A DNA stretch of 39,782 bases from Laspinema sp. D2d. Its GTDB lineage: Bacteria; Cyanobacteriota; Cyanobacteriia; Cyanobacteriales; Laspinemataceae. The stretch is taken from contig NZ_JAMXFC010000048.1 in assembly GCF_025370755.1 (NCBI RefSeq), forward strand, positions 1-39,782. Reading direction: 5' to 3'. This document shows, one piece after another, positions 17,360 to 26,023 of this stretch (positions within the stretch are counted from its first letter, which is position 1; each line of letters opens with the position of its first letter). The position numbers and the translations under genes were made by a program. Under the pieces are notes generated by a model. The model had not been told where the DNA came from. It saw nothing but the letters and a program-made list of their open reading frames with translations, and searched no databases.

Positions 17360-18174
17360 TGGAAGACCAGGCTCAAGAGGGACCCCACCCTAACCCTCCC
17401 CTTGCTAAGGGGAGGGGACCGGAAAGCGGGAGTTCTCAAAAGCCCCCCCTTAGTAAGGGGGGGTTGTGGGGGATTCTTCTTCGGAACCCAGAGGGACCCC
17501 ACCCTAGCCCTCCCCTTGCGAAGGGGAGGGGACCGGAAAGCCGGAGTGTTCAAAAGCCCCCCCTTACTAAGGGGGGGTTGGGGGGGTCTCTTCAAAGAAT
17601 TGCCCAGGTTCTGTTGTGCTTTTGTGCGGGGGTTCTCTTTCCCGGGGGGGTTGGGGCCAAGATGCCAGAGGCGATCGCCCAAGTTCCCCCCCCTGCACCC
17701 ACGGTTCCTGGGGTTTGTCCGGCGGATTTAGACCTATTAATATCTCAATTGCTGCCCGATTTGCCCAGTTATGCCAATCGCACGATTCAACGAAGTAGCC
17801 CTGATTATGTGCCTCGGTTCGTGATTCTCGCGGGTCGTCCGGAGTTTCAACCTTTGCCTCAAGGTCCAGGGGTGAATCATCCTCCGGTGTCTCGGTTACC
17901 TGGAGATGCAGAAATCGAAGGGTCTGATCCGGCGATCGCTCAAGTTTTTTTTACCACTTTAGAACGTCATTACACAGCCACTCAATCGGTAGAATATCAG
18001 CAATATCATTGGCTATTTTTAGCCCAAACGGATCAAGGGTGGCGAGTTAATCAAATGTTTTCTCGCACCGCCTATCCCGCAGGTGCTATTCCGACACCTC
18101 CGCGAGATAGTAGTGATAGCGAAATGGCCCAAGCGGTCCGTTTATGGTTAAGCGATTGTCGGCGCAGGGGTTAG
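17356..18174 (+). CDS. secreted cyanobacterial hypothetical protein with repeats at its 5' end
   Basis: The frame opens at the ATG overlapping the pyrF stop and encodes 272 residues. The first 75 come from two 114-bp copies of intergenic repeat DNA ([11 protein letters not shown] and PPLSKGG-like peptides). A signal peptide appears only afterwards (about 77-105, [18 protein letters not shown] to AIAQ). The true start may therefore be a TTG at 17578 or 17614. The mature part begins at [17 protein letters not shown], is about 165 residues long and is predicted extracytoplasmic. It contains [20 protein letters not shown], a block I associate with cyanobacterial hypotheticals of unknown role. Function is not known. 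The stop lies inside a hairpin. Confidence 0.75.
   Translation: MMEDQAQEGPHPNPPLAKGRGPESGSSQKPPLSKGGLWGILLRNPEGPHPSPPLAKGRGPESRSVQKPPLTKGGLGGSLQRIAQVLLCFCAGVLFPGGVGAKMPEAIAQVPPPAPTVPGVCPADLDLLISQLLPDLPSYANRTIQRSSPDYVPRFVILAGRPEFQPLPQGPGVNHPPVSRLPGDAEIEGSDPAIAQVFFTTLERHYTATQSVEYQQYHWLFLAQTDQGWRVNQMFSRTAYPAGAIPTPPRDSSDSEMAQAVRLWLSDCRRRG
17377..17604. repeat. tandem pair of 114-bp compound palindromic repeats
   Basis: Copy 1 starts at 17377 and copy 2 at 17491 (both GAGGGACCCC), a spacing of 114 bp, which is a multiple of three. Each copy holds a CCTCCCCTTGC-AAGGGGAGG hairpin, then ACCGGAAAGC, then a CCCCCCCTTAxTAAGGGGGGG hairpin. The second hairpin matches the repeat at 2918-2965 in reverse orientation. 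Confidence 0.9.
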
Positions 18175-18199
18175 TTTTTTCACTTATAAAAAACCTAAC
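18170..18199. terminator. terminator between convergent genes
   Basis: GTTAG-TTTTTT (18170-18180) pairs with AAAAAA-C-CTAAC (18188-18199), an 11-bp stem with one bulged C and a 7-nt loop. It overlaps the stop codon of the secreted protein and faces the dioxygenase gene on the other strand. Confidence 0.55.
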
Positions 18200-18257
18200 G
18201 GATTATGAAGGGCTATAAGGGAAGTTATCAAAAATAGTAACTGTTGTATAGTTTGGG

Positions 18258-18929
18258 TTAAATTTCGACCCATTGCCGCAGTAAATTCGCGTGGGTTTTG
18301 CAGAGTAAATCAAATTCTACGGTTTTGCCATGTTCCTCAAATATGGAGCGCCGAACAGTGTCCAGTTCAAAGAGAATTTCTCGTTGCTGCACATCGCGAA
18401 CTAAACTCTGAACCCAAGTCACCGCAGCGAGACGAATTCCCTCCGTTACTTCGGTAACTTGATGCAGAAAAGTAGAAGGATAAACAATCATTGATCCAGC
18501 GGCCAATTTGAATAATTTCTCTCCTAAACTGGTATCGATAACTAATTCTCCTCCTTGATAGGTATCTGGATCGCTGAGAAATAGGGTTAGGGAAACATCC
18601 GATCGCACCAATTCTCGCTCACCCATAATTGCATTATCGGTATGCCAACCATAAGACATTCCTGGTTCATACCGACTAAAAACAATGGGGCGAATTGTTT
18701 TGGGACGAACGGCAGCTTTAAATAGGGGATTTTGGGCGATCGCAGTCTGCACAATTTCCCGCACCTTTTGGGCAACCTCCGTATCTCCTTTTAATTGAAC
18801 GTTATCTTTAACAGTTTTCGCATACCTCCCCGCCGTGAGTTTACCATCGACAAATTCACCCTCTTTCAAAAGTCGATGAATCTCTTCTAACTGTTCGGGA
18901 TTGAGAACTTGATCAATACATAAAATCAT
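18258..18929 (-). CDS. PKHD-type Fe(II)/2-oxoglutarate-dependent dioxygenase (PiuC/YbiX family)
   Basis: The protein has 223 residues from ATG 18929, the family's usual size of about 225; a TTG at 18983 would add 18 atypical residues. The N-terminal family block reads GEFVDGKLTAGRYAKTVKDN. The jelly-roll core has the iron ligands H96 and D98 (YGWHTDN) and H156 (FLHQVTEV), with R166 for 2-oxoglutarate (GIRLAAVTW). The PKHD family is linked to iron-uptake loci in proteobacteria, and its substrate is uncertain. No iron-uptake gene is nearby here. Two inverted repeats lie 80-150 bp upstream. Confidence 0.93.
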   Translation of the reverse strand: MILCIDQVLNPEQLEEIHRLLKEGEFVDGKLTAGRYAKTVKDNVQLKGDTEVAQKVREIVQTAIAQNPLFKAAVRPKTIRPIVFSRYEPGMSYGWHTDNAIMGERELVRSDVSLTLFLSDPDTYQGGELVIDTSLGEKLFKLAAGSMIVYPSTFLHQVTEVTEGIRLAAVTWVQSLVRDVQQREILFELDTVRRSIFEEHGKTVEFDLLCKTHANLLRQWVEI

Positions 18930-19010
18930 GAAATTAATACCCAATTTACCTAAAACTAAGATTGATGATTTTATCGGTAACAATAATTTTAAAATATAGA
19001 GAGGTATCCC

Positions 19011-19038
19011 CTAGTCTTGATATCTAATTCAAGACTAG
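19011..19038. repeat. perfect 10-bp inverted repeat
   Basis: CTAGTCTTGA (19011-19020) and TCAAGACTAG (19029-19038) are exact complements around an 8-nt spacer. No U-run follows on either strand. The position is about 80 bp upstream of the dioxygenase start, so an operator is possible. Confidence 0.5.
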
Positions 19039-19057
19039 GAAAACCCCCGAGCAAATC

Positions 19058-19080
19058 CCATCGTTATCATCAAACGATGG
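19058..19080. repeat. 8-bp inverted repeat downstream of the lipoprotein gene
   Basis: CCATCGTT (19058-19065) pairs with AACGATGG (19073-19080) around a 7-nt loop. It sits 60 bp after the lipoprotein stop and could serve as a weak terminator, although the T-run is poor. Confidence 0.45.
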
Positions 19081-19139
19081 TTAAAATGGTTTAATCGTAG
19101 CGACAAGTTGTCACCAAACGAAATAACAGTGGCAATCCA

Positions 19140-19463
19140 CTAAGATTCTCCACCTTCCCCAGCTTGGTCATTTTGCTCCTCTTCACCCTCTTGCTCATTT
19201 TGGTTATCTTGGCCGTCTTCGCCCGCTTCGCCATCTTCTTGAGGAGTGGCCGAACCGGGCGCAGTTTGAGTTTCTCCCCCTGTTGCTCCTGAATTGGGAG
19301 TAGTCGAACCTGGGGCTGTGGGAGCACCACCTTCTTCTCCATCATCTTGAGTAGTAGGAGCCGGGGGAGTTTGTTCTCCTTCCGGCGGAGTTTCAGGGGC
19401 ACAGGCAGCCACGGTTGTCGCGAGGCCAAGACTCAGAAATAGCGCAACAGCTTTAGATTTCAT
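19140..19463 (-). CDS. small hyperacidic lipoprotein
   Basis: The protein has 107 residues from ATG 19463; a TTG two codons earlier is less likely. A short basic start (MKSK), a hydrophobic core and a lipobox ending in VAAC (Cys at residue 21) predict a lipid-anchored export product. The mature chain is low-complexity: Pro/Thr/Ala/Gly-rich to about residue 75, then almost only Glu, Asp, Gly, Gln and Asn (EDGEAGEDGQDNQNEQEGEE). It has almost no basic residues. It is therefore probably disordered and strongly negative on the cell surface or in the periplasm. I do not recognise a family, and low complexity makes homology hard to judge. Confidence 0.65.
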   Translation of the reverse strand: MKSKAVALFLSLGLATTVAACAPETPPEGEQTPPAPTTQDDGEEGGAPTAPGSTTPNSGATGGETQTAPGSATPQEDGEAGEDGQDNQNEQEGEEEQNDQAGEGGES

Positions 19464-19533
19464 AGACAATTTGTGAGTGTGATTATTGCTGGTCAGAAGT
19501 GATCATAAGATAATTGTAGAAAATAAACACTAA

Positions 19534-19621
19534 AAATCTGGGAAAGAAAAGAAACCTCGTTTCTGCGGAAACTTTGGCGGAAAACCCAGATTTGAATAAG
19601 CCCGATCGCTCTGAGCGATCG
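19534..19621. repeat. AGAAACC-type palindromic repeat plus HIP1 palindrome
   Basis: Outer arms AAATCTGGG (19534-19542) and CCCAGATTT (19585-19593) enclose the palindrome AGAAAC-CTC-GTTTCT (19550-19564). The core AAGAAACCTCGTTTCT is identical to the one at 12703. Next to it CGATCGCT (19603-19610) pairs with AGCGATCG (19614-19621), a double HIP1-like site. Confidence 0.75.
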
Positions 19622-19712
19622 CCATAAACCTCCAGCAGTAGCAGTAGGATAGGCACTGCCCACCTACCGTTCGTACAACCCCCTTGACAGGGCTAGTTTT
19701 TTAGTCCCCTGA

Positions 19713-20414
19713 CTATTTCAGTCCGAGTTCTTCTAATTTGGCACTCACGGTCTGGACATCCTGCCACATCAACCATTTTGGCGAGCCTTTTTCTCGGGAC
19801 GGATTGCGCAGAAGATAGGCGGGATGAAAGATGGGCATACAGAGTTTTCCTTCCCATTCAAACCATTGACCACGAATTTTAGTAATTCCCCGTTTTTCTT
19901 TGAGCAATCCTTTAACTGCTGTTGCTCCCGTTAATAAAATAATAGCGGGATTGACTAGACGAATTTGTTCTAAAAGATAGGGTTTACAGGCTTCCATTTC
20001 CTCTGGGGTGGGGGCGCGATTTCCGGGCGGTCGGCATTTATTCACATTGCAGATGTAAACGTCTTTTTCGGTGGAAAGTTTGACCGAGGCGAGGATTTTT
20101 TCTAATAACTCTCCGCTTTTGCCGACAAAGGGTAATCCCGTTTCATCTTCGGTTTGACCCGGGGCTTCTCCAATAATCATAATCGGAGCCTGGGGATTTC
20201 CACGGCCAATCACAGCATGGGTCCGATTCGCCCCTAATCCGCATCGGTGGCATTGATTACAGGGGATTGACAGTTCATCAACGCTACTATAAGTCCCGGG
20301 GGGAATGGGAATATCGCCACGGGTTGGAATGAGTTCGGGATTAAAGGATGGGGGTTTAGGAGGTGCATCAAAAGGGGTGATGTCAAATAGATTAAGTTGG
20401 CTTTCGTCGGTCAT
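19713..20414 (-). CDS. uracil-DNA glycosylase, family 4 (Fe-S)
   Basis: The protein has 233 residues. It removes uracil from DNA to start base-excision repair. The 4Fe-4S ligands fit C55-x2-C58 (CHRCGL), C127 and C143, with the same 16-residue gap as in thermophilic family-4 enzymes. The active-site motif is GEAPGQTEDETGLPFVGKSG (83-102). The C-terminal motif is HPAYLLRNP (197-205). The first 45 residues are a Pro-rich extension not needed for the fold. ATG at 20414 has AAGGA 7 nt upstream. The gene is divergent from the phosphoribosyltransferase gene. Confidence 0.93.
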   Translation of the reverse strand: MTDESQLNLFDITPFDAPPKPPSFNPELIPTRGDIPIPPGTYSSVDELSIPCNQCHRCGLGANRTHAVIGRGNPQAPIMIIGEAPGQTEDETGLPFVGKSGELLEKILASVKLSTEKDVYICNVNKCRPPGNRAPTPEEMEACKPYLLEQIRLVNPAIILLTGATAVKGLLKEKRGITKIRGQWFEWEGKLCMPIFHPAYLLRNPSREKGSPKWLMWQDVQTVSAKLEELGLK

Positions 20415-20692
20415 TTTGTATCCTTAGTTTTGTTGATTTAAAATTATAGACGGGTTACAAAAGGCTTAAAATCCTTGGCAAATTTGTGATTTATTTCTGG
20501 GTCAGGTCGGTTTTAGACTGGAAGCCAGAGGGGTAAATTATAGCAGCGGTTTGAATGATTTAAACTCCAGTTTAAGCTGGTTTAGGCTAATTTTAGGCTA
20601 ACAGAAAAGGGGATAAAGTGACCCCTTACGCATCAGGGTCGGAAAAAATCAGCCATCATAGAGGCAACTGAAGTGCTATTTGGCTGGAGGGG

Positions 20693-21349
20693 ATGATGAT
20701 ACCTGCCCCATTATTTCGCGATCGCGCTGATGCGGGAAAACAACTGGCTGAAGCGGTGATTCAACAACTGAGGGAAATCGACCCAGACTTGAGGCAAATT
20801 AAACCCATTGTTTATGCTTTGCCGCGAGGGGGATTGCCGATCGCCGCACCTCTGGCGCAGCGGTTGGGTTGTCCCTTGGATATTATTGTGGCTAAAAAAA
20901 TTACGCGCCCCGAGAACCCAGAACTGGCTCTGGGTGCGGTAACGGCGGATGGAGAAGTTCTCTGGGGAAGACAACGGGTGTTGCGATATCAGGTCCGGCA
21001 AATGGCCCAACAGGAGGCTCAAGCGAAAGCGAAAGTACAATTGAGTCAGATGGCCTCGGCTTGTCCCCAGGTGGATCCGACGGGAGCTTGGGCGCTGGTG
21101 GTGGATGATGGGATTGCTACGGGGATGACGATGGCTGTGGCGGTACAGGCATTACGGCATCGAAATTTGGCTCAAATCTGGATCTGTGTGCCGGTGGCCC
21201 CGGGGGAGTTGGTGGAACAGATAGGACCCTGGTGCGATCGCCTGATAGTGTTGGCAACTCCAGATCCGTTTATGAGTGTCAGCCGGTTTTACGCGGCGTT
21301 TCCCCAGGTGGAGATGTCCGAGGCGATCGCCTACTTATCCGCCCAATAA
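20693..21349 (+). CDS. phosphoribosyltransferase family protein
   Basis: This 218-residue type I PRTase fold has its PRPP-binding loop at VVDDGIATGMTM (about residues 139-150). The PPi loop region is PRGGLPIAAPLAQRLG (about 46-61), and IIVAKKITRPENPELALGAV follows. This subgroup is often annotated only as 'phosphoribosyltransferase', sometimes fused to a hydrolase. It lacks signs of a specific base substrate, so a nucleobase-salvage role is uncertain. Two adjacent ATGs (20693 and 20696) follow a strong GGAGGGG. Transcription is divergent from the uracil-DNA glycosylase gene. Confidence 0.9.
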   Translation: MMIPAPLFRDRADAGKQLAEAVIQQLREIDPDLRQIKPIVYALPRGGLPIAAPLAQRLGCPLDIIVAKKITRPENPELALGAVTADGEVLWGRQRVLRYQVRQMAQQEAQAKAKVQLSQMASACPQVDPTGAWALVVDDGIATGMTMAVAVQALRHRNLAQIWICVPVAPGELVEQIGPWCDRLIVLATPDPFMSVSRFYAAFPQVEMSEAIAYLSAQ

Positions 21350-21461
21350 TTACTCGGTTCCTCTCCAAAATCAGTAGCTTAAGGCTGGCTATTCCTTCTG
21401 GAATAGATATTGGGCTGACCTCCTCTATCTCCCGAGGGCGGATCACTGGGTGAATCTGAGG

Positions 21462-21476
21462 TTAATCTTAGATTAA
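21462..21476. promoter_or_regulatory. palindrome TTAATCT-T-AGATTAA upstream of small membrane gene
   Basis: A perfect 15-bp palindrome centred 41 bp before the ATG at 21510, with a second TTTAATCTAA half close to the start codon. It has the look of an operator overlapping a promoter, but no regulator can be named. Confidence 0.35.
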
Positions 21477-21509
21477 GATAAAAAACAAGGTCTTAAATTT
21501 TTAATCTAA

Positions 21510-21806
21510 ATGCGACGTTGGCGATTTTGGGGGGATACCCTGATTAACTATATTCAGCAGAATCCTCCCCTGTTTATCGAACTGGTGATGCTTTCAGCAG
21601 CGATTGTTTTACTCGGATTTTGGGGGGTGACTCTGGACTGGCCTTATTTAGTCTTGAGTCTAAGTTATGCGGTTGGATCGTCCTGTTCCTGTTTAGTTCG
21701 CGGTGCGATCGCCCCTTCTCCCACCTTTAGGCTGCCCCAATTGACGGCAATATTATTATTATTAGTCAGCTTTTTTAGTTTTGCTGATTTATTGGGTTAT
21801 TTATAA
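21510..21806 (+). CDS. small membrane protein, unknown function
   Basis: The 98-residue protein has a polar, aromatic N-terminus (MRRWRFWGDTLINYIQQNPP). Three hydrophobic segments follow (about 21-41, 43-62 and 75-96). Two cysteines lie at the end of the second segment (SSCSCLV). No family was recognised. It has no clear ribosome binding site, and the next gene is convergent. Frame length, hydrophobic pattern and typical base use make it a probable real gene, though not certain. Confidence 0.6.
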   Translation: MRRWRFWGDTLINYIQQNPPLFIELVMLSAAIVLLGFWGVTLDWPYLVLSLSYAVGSSCSCLVRGAIAPSPTFRLPQLTAILLLLVSFFSFADLLGYL

Positions 21807-21908
21807 TAGACCTCTGGCAAAATAACCGCTCAATCCCCGGAACTGCCGTAAGAACGCCAATCGGCTTTTTAGAATTGGGGAAGAAGTCTAATAGTCTCCC
21901 CCTGAGAG

Positions 21909-22292
21909 CTAATTGGGGGGTAAATGCTGAATCGATTGATGAAAAATCAAGCGATTTCCTAATGGGTCATAAGCGTAAATTTCTCGCCCGTGAGAGGCGG
22001 TGGTAATTCCTCCTGGGGGTGGATATCCTAACTGACCCAGATGGGCGATCGCCCCCTCCAAGTGGGTCACTTCAAAACATAAACTCAAACTGCCGGAACC
22101 TTGGGACAAAAACTCCGCTTCATGACTGGCTTTTGGCTTGAAAATCCCTAATCTCAACCCTGCCGCAGAAAACTCCGCATAGACTTCGGGACGATAAGGA
22201 TTAGGGGCGATCGCCAACAATCGAGCATAGAATTGTACAATTTCTTCAAAATTACTCGCCGCCAACGTAACAAAGGCGGCTTGATAGTCCAT
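21909..22292 (-). CDS. VOC/glyoxalase superfamily protein
   Basis: The protein has 127 residues from ATG 22292; a longer frame to 22364 adds 24 atypical residues. It has two beta-alpha-beta-beta-beta units of the vicinal-oxygen-chelate fold. The first is DYQAAFVTLAASNFEEIVQFYARLL to LRLGIF. The second is SLSLCFEVTHLEGAIAHL to EIYAYDPLGNRLIFHQ. Members include glyoxalase I, dioxygenases and antibiotic-binding proteins. Here the ligand pattern is not clear enough to pick an activity. GGGA upstream supports the ATG. It is a single gene, divergent from dxs. Confidence 0.85.
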   Translation of the reverse strand: MDYQAAFVTLAASNFEEIVQFYARLLAIAPNPYRPEVYAEFSAAGLRLGIFKPKASHEAEFLSQGSGSLSLCFEVTHLEGAIAHLGQLGYPPPGGITTASHGREIYAYDPLGNRLIFHQSIQHLPPN

Positions 22293-22710
22293 CTTGATTC
22301 CCAAAATAGCCGACTCCCGGTGAGATGCGATCGCAGAAATAATCCTCAATCCTCCCACTGCCACTCTAAGTCCTGATAGCCCTACCCTTTAAGCTGTAGG
22401 GCCTGGTTTTTCACCCCTATCCCCAACCCGTCGGGAATGATTTTCTCAAAACCCGTTGGTCTGAAGGGCCGCACCTGGACTAGAGTAAGAGGGGAATATC
22501 CCAATTCTATCTGCTCATGGTAAATTAAGTGGGACTTATCAATCCCTTAAGTAGCAGTTATTGAAGCTAATCCCCTTTGCAGTCCAAGCAGCGATGGGGC
22601 ATACGCCATAGGTCGTCACTGGTGAGGGGGACGGCAAACCCACCCTCTACTCCCCAGTTGACCCTGTGTAACTTCCTTTGTAAGCACGATCGCAGAATTC
22701 AATAAAAAAT
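22293..22710. other. spacer upstream of dxs
   Basis: No gene is seen. GCCCTAC (22379-22385) and GTAGGGC (22396-22402) form a hairpin followed by CTGGTTTTT in plus orientation. A candidate dxs promoter is TTGACC (22658-22663), 17 bp, TAAGCA (22681-22686); the -10 is poor, so this is tentative. Confidence 0.4.
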
Positions 22711-24615
22711 ATGCATCTGAGTGAACTGTCTCACCCAAACCAGTTGCACGGTTTATCCATCCATCAACTTGAGCAAATTGCTCGACAAATTCGGGAAAAG
22801 CATCTGGAAACGATCGCCGCCTCTGGTGGTCACCTCGGCCCTGGTTTGGGCGTGGTCGAACTGACTCTGGCCCTCTACCAAACCCTCGACCTCGATCGCG
22901 ATAAAGTCATCTGGGATGTGGGTCACCAAGCCTACCCCCATAAACTGATTACCGGACGGTATAACAATTTCCATACCCTGCGCCAAAAAAATGGCGTTGC
23001 CGGATACCTCAAGCGCAGCGAAAGCAAATTTGATCATTTTGGCGCGGGTCACGCCTCCACCAGCATTTCTGCGGGGCTAGGCATGGCTTTAGCCCGGGAT
23101 ATGAAAGGGGAAAAATTCAAAGTCGTGGCGGTGATTGGCGATGGTGCCCTCACGGGCGGCATGGCATTGGAAGCGATTAACCATGCAGGTCATTTGCCTC
23201 ACACCAATTTGATGGTGGTCCTCAATGATAACGAAATGTCGATTTCTCCCAATGTGGGGGCGATTCCTCGTTATCTGAATAAAATGCGCCTCAGTCCCCC
23301 GGTTCAGTTCCTCAAAGACAATTTAGAGGAACAGTTCAAACACCTCCCCTTTGTCGGGGAAACCTTCACCCCAGAAATGCAACGCATCAAGGAAGGGATG
23401 AAGCGGTTGGCAGTTCCTAAAGTTGGGGCAGTCTTTGAAGAGTTGGGCTTTACCTATATCGGCCCGATCGATGGGCATAATTTGGAAGAGTTGATCACCA
23501 CCTTCAATCAAGCGCATCAAATGCAGGGTCCGGTCCTGGTTCATGTGGCTACGGTGAAGGGCAAAGGTTATGCGATCGCCGAAAAAGACCAAGTGGGTTA
23601 CCATGCCCAAAATCCCTTTAATCTGGCAACGGGGAAAGCTATTCCCTCCAATAAACCCAAACCCCCCAGCTATTCCAAAGTTTTTGCTGAAACCCTGATT
23701 AAACTAGCGGAAGAAAACCCGAAAATTGTCGGAATTACTGCCGCAATGGCAACGGGTACGGGGTTAGATAAACTCCAGGCTAAACTTCCCAATCAGTACA
23801 TTGATGTGGGGATTGCTGAACAACACGCCGCAACTCTGGCAGCGGGTTTAGCTTGTGAGGGCATCCGTCCGGTTTGCGCGATTTATTCCACCTTCCTGCA
23901 ACGGGCTTATGACCAAATTATTCACGATATCTGCATCCAAAAATTACCCGTGTTTTTCTGTCTGGATCGGGCGGGAATTGTTGGGGCGGATGGGCCAACT
24001 CACCAAGGGTTATATGATATTTCCTATCTGCGGTGCGTTCCCAATTTGGTGCTAATGGCACCGAAGGACGAGGCGGAATTGCAACGGATGTTAGTCACGG
24101 GAATTGACTACACCGATGGGGCGATCGCCATGCGCTATCCCCGAGGCAATGGATACGGTGTTCCCCTGATGGAAGAAGGATGGGAACCCCTGGAAATTGG
24201 CAAAGGGGAAATCCTTCGCAGCGGTGATGATTTGTTAATCCTCGGCTATGGTTCAATGGTCTATCCCGCCTTACAAACAGCGGAAATTCTCAACGAACAT
24301 GGGATTTCTGCCACAGTGGTGAATGCCCGCTTTGTCAAACCCTTGGATACCGAGTTAATTTTGCCCCTGGCTCAACGCATTGGTAAAGTGGTGACGATGG
24401 AAGAAGGCTGCTTGATGGGCGGTTTTGGTTCTGCCGTGGCGGAAGCTTGCATGGATAATAATATCCCGGTATCAATGCTGCGTCTGGGAGTGCCGGATCA
24501 GTTAGTGGATCATGCCACACCGGAGCAATCTTTCGCTGACTTAGGTTTAACGCCCTCTCAAATGGCCGATCGCGTTTTACAAACGTTTAAATCGCCTGTC
24601 TCTGTTGCTCATTAA
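22711..24615 (+). CDS. dxs: 1-deoxy-D-xylulose-5-phosphate synthase
   Basis: DXS condenses pyruvate and glyceraldehyde 3-phosphate to DXP, the first step of the MEP pathway for isoprenoids (carotenoids, phytol, quinones). The protein has 634 residues, normal length. The thiamine-diphosphate site is [18 protein letters not shown] (143-160), with [10 protein letters not shown] following. GHQAYPHK (71-78) and [10 protein letters not shown] (38-47) are family motifs. The Pyr domain (about 318-485) has [19 protein letters not shown]. The C-terminal domain has [11 protein letters not shown]. The terminator 50 bp downstream suggests a single-gene transcript, although two plus-strand genes follow. 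Confidence 0.97.
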   Translation: MHLSELSHPNQLHGLSIHQLEQIARQIREKHLETIAASGGHLGPGLGVVELTLALYQTLDLDRDKVIWDVGHQAYPHKLITGRYNNFHTLRQKNGVAGYLKRSESKFDHFGAGHASTSISAGLGMALARDMKGEKFKVVAVIGDGALTGGMALEAINHAGHLPHTNLMVVLNDNEMSISPNVGAIPRYLNKMRLSPPVQFLKDNLEEQFKHLPFVGETFTPEMQRIKEGMKRLAVPKVGAVFEELGFTYIGPIDGHNLEELITTFNQAHQMQGPVLVHVATVKGKGYAIAEKDQVGYHAQNPFNLATGKAIPSNKPKPPSYSKVFAETLIKLAEENPKIVGITAAMATGTGLDKLQAKLPNQYIDVGIAEQHAATLAAGLACEGIRPVCAIYSTFLQRAYDQIIHDICIQKLPVFFCLDRAGIVGADGPTHQGLYDISYLRCVPNLVLMAPKDEAELQRMLVTGIDYTDGAIAMRYPRGNGYGVPLMEEGWEPLEIGKGEILRSGDDLLILGYGSMVYPALQTAEILNEHGISATVVNARFVKPLDTELILPLAQRIGKVVTMEEGCLMGGFGSAVAEACMDNNIPVSMLRLGVPDQLVDHATPEQSFADLGLTPSQMADRVLQTFKSPVSVAH

Positions 24616-24670
24616 CTAACACCCTGAGCAATTCTCTCTTTAAAATTATCCATAGAACTCAGGAATAGAG

Positions 24671-24708
24671 AACGCAGAGAAAACAGCATTTCTCTGCGTT
24701 TTCTTTGT
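24671..24708 (+). terminator. intrinsic terminator of dxs
   Basis: AACGCAGAGAAA (24671-24682) and TTTCTCTGCGTT (24689-24700) make a perfect 12-bp stem with a 6-nt loop. TTCTTTGT follows. Confidence 0.9.
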
Positions 24709-24752
24709 CTGAATAATGATGGCTGTATTTCAGGACTCAATTCGGTGATAGC

Positions 24753-25991
24753 ATGAAAAGTTTTGATGTAATTATTGTGGGTGCGGGTCCAGCTGGAGGG
24801 CATTGTGCGAGGCAACTCGCGGGTGCTGGCATCCAAGTTTTACTGGTGGAACAACATCAAACCTTTGAGGTAAATAATTTTTCCAGTGCTGCTACTCCCC
24901 TGGAAACTTTGACTCAATTTGAGTTACCTGAATCCGTGGTGGGGAGTTTTTGGAATCAGCTTGTAATTGTCAGTACCCATGTTCGGAAACACTGGGAGTC
25001 TTCCACCGCTTTAGGCGCGGTGTTGAATTTTGCTAAACTGCGGGAATTTTTGGCCGGGGAAGTGACAAAACATGGCGGTGAGGTGTGGTTGGGTCATCGA
25101 TACTTGCGTCACTATTCCCAGGATGGGGAAACGGTGGTGATGCTTAAACCCCAGGGGAAAGAGCCGATCGCCCTTCGGACTCGGGTCTTAGTGGATGCCA
25201 CAGGGGCCGCGCGATCGCTGATGTCTCCTCACCACCAAAAGCGCCCTGATTTTTTTACCGGGACCGGCATTGAATATTTAATTGAAGTGGATGATTCCAC
25301 TTACCAATCTTGTGCGGAGTCTCTGATGTTTTTCCTCGGCCATCATTGGATACCTCAAGGGTATTCCTGGATTTTTCCGATGGAACCCAATCGTCTCAAA
25401 GTAGGGGCGGCTCGTTATTCTGGTCAACATCAAATTCTCCAGGACAAGTATCCGGCGATTAAACAGTCCATTGAGTTGCTGATTCAAGACTATCTGAAAA
25501 TTAATGACTATCACCGCATAGAAACCCACGGTTCAATGCTGCATTACAGCAGTGGACTTCAAGATATTTACTACCGAGAGAATTTAATTGCGATTGGGGA
25601 TGCGGTTTCAGCGGTGAATTTTTTGGGGGGAGAAGGGATTCGGCATGGCATGGCCTCGGCCCAAATTGCTAGTGAGTATATTCAGGAGTATCTGGCCGAT
25701 CGCCGAGGGGATTTCGCCGCCTATCAAACTCACCTTCACCAGAAATTTAAGCCGTCCTGGGATATTTCGGAGAGGGCCGCTAAAAAAGTTTATCTGCACT
25801 ATAGCGATCGCATCATTGATCAAGGGTTGGCCTATTTAGGAACCCTGGAACTCTCGGAGGTGATAGACCTTTTATTCTACTATCGCTTTGAAAAGATTAC
25901 GAAAGGGGTCCGGCGCATCCTCTGGCGTAAACTAACTGGATTTTGGCAAGAAATTAGGCAAAAATTGGGCCTATCTAGTACAATCAGTTAG
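24753..25991 (+). CDS. FAD-dependent oxidoreductase, geranylgeranyl-reductase-like (COG0644 type)
   Basis: The protein has 412 residues. An N-terminal Rossmann FAD site reads [21 protein letters not shown] (residues 6-26). The second FAD block is [26 protein letters not shown] (about 280-305), which has the GD and G-x-G-I pattern of the group containing geranylgeranyl reductases and lycopene cyclases. It is not ChlP itself: the start and central motifs differ. The substrate is unknown. It lies downstream of dxs but beyond a terminator, and 32 bp before mtnA. A link to isoprenoid or quinone reduction is plausible only by family. The C-terminal 60 residues are helical and basic. Confidence 0.85.
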   Translation: MKSFDVIIVGAGPAGGHCARQLAGAGIQVLLVEQHQTFEVNNFSSAATPLETLTQFELPESVVGSFWNQLVIVSTHVRKHWESSTALGAVLNFAKLREFLAGEVTKHGGEVWLGHRYLRHYSQDGETVVMLKPQGKEPIALRTRVLVDATGAARSLMSPHHQKRPDFFTGTGIEYLIEVDDSTYQSCAESLMFFLGHHWIPQGYSWIFPMEPNRLKVGAARYSGQHQILQDKYPAIKQSIELLIQDYLKINDYHRIETHGSMLHYSSGLQDIYYRENLIAIGDAVSAVNFLGGEGIRHGMASAQIASEYIQEYLADRRGDFAAYQTHLHQKFKPSWDISERAAKKVYLHYSDRIIDQGLAYLGTLELSEVIDLLFYYRFEKITKGVRRILWRKLTGFWQEIRQKLGLSSTIS

Positions 25992-26023
25992 AGCTGATTC
26001 ACCTAGTTTTTACCGGATTGATT

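Noticed and set aside
17329-17682. 117-codon minus-strand frame
   Set aside because: It translates the same intergenic palindromes (PPLSKGG-type peptides), a common false call in cyanobacterial genomes.
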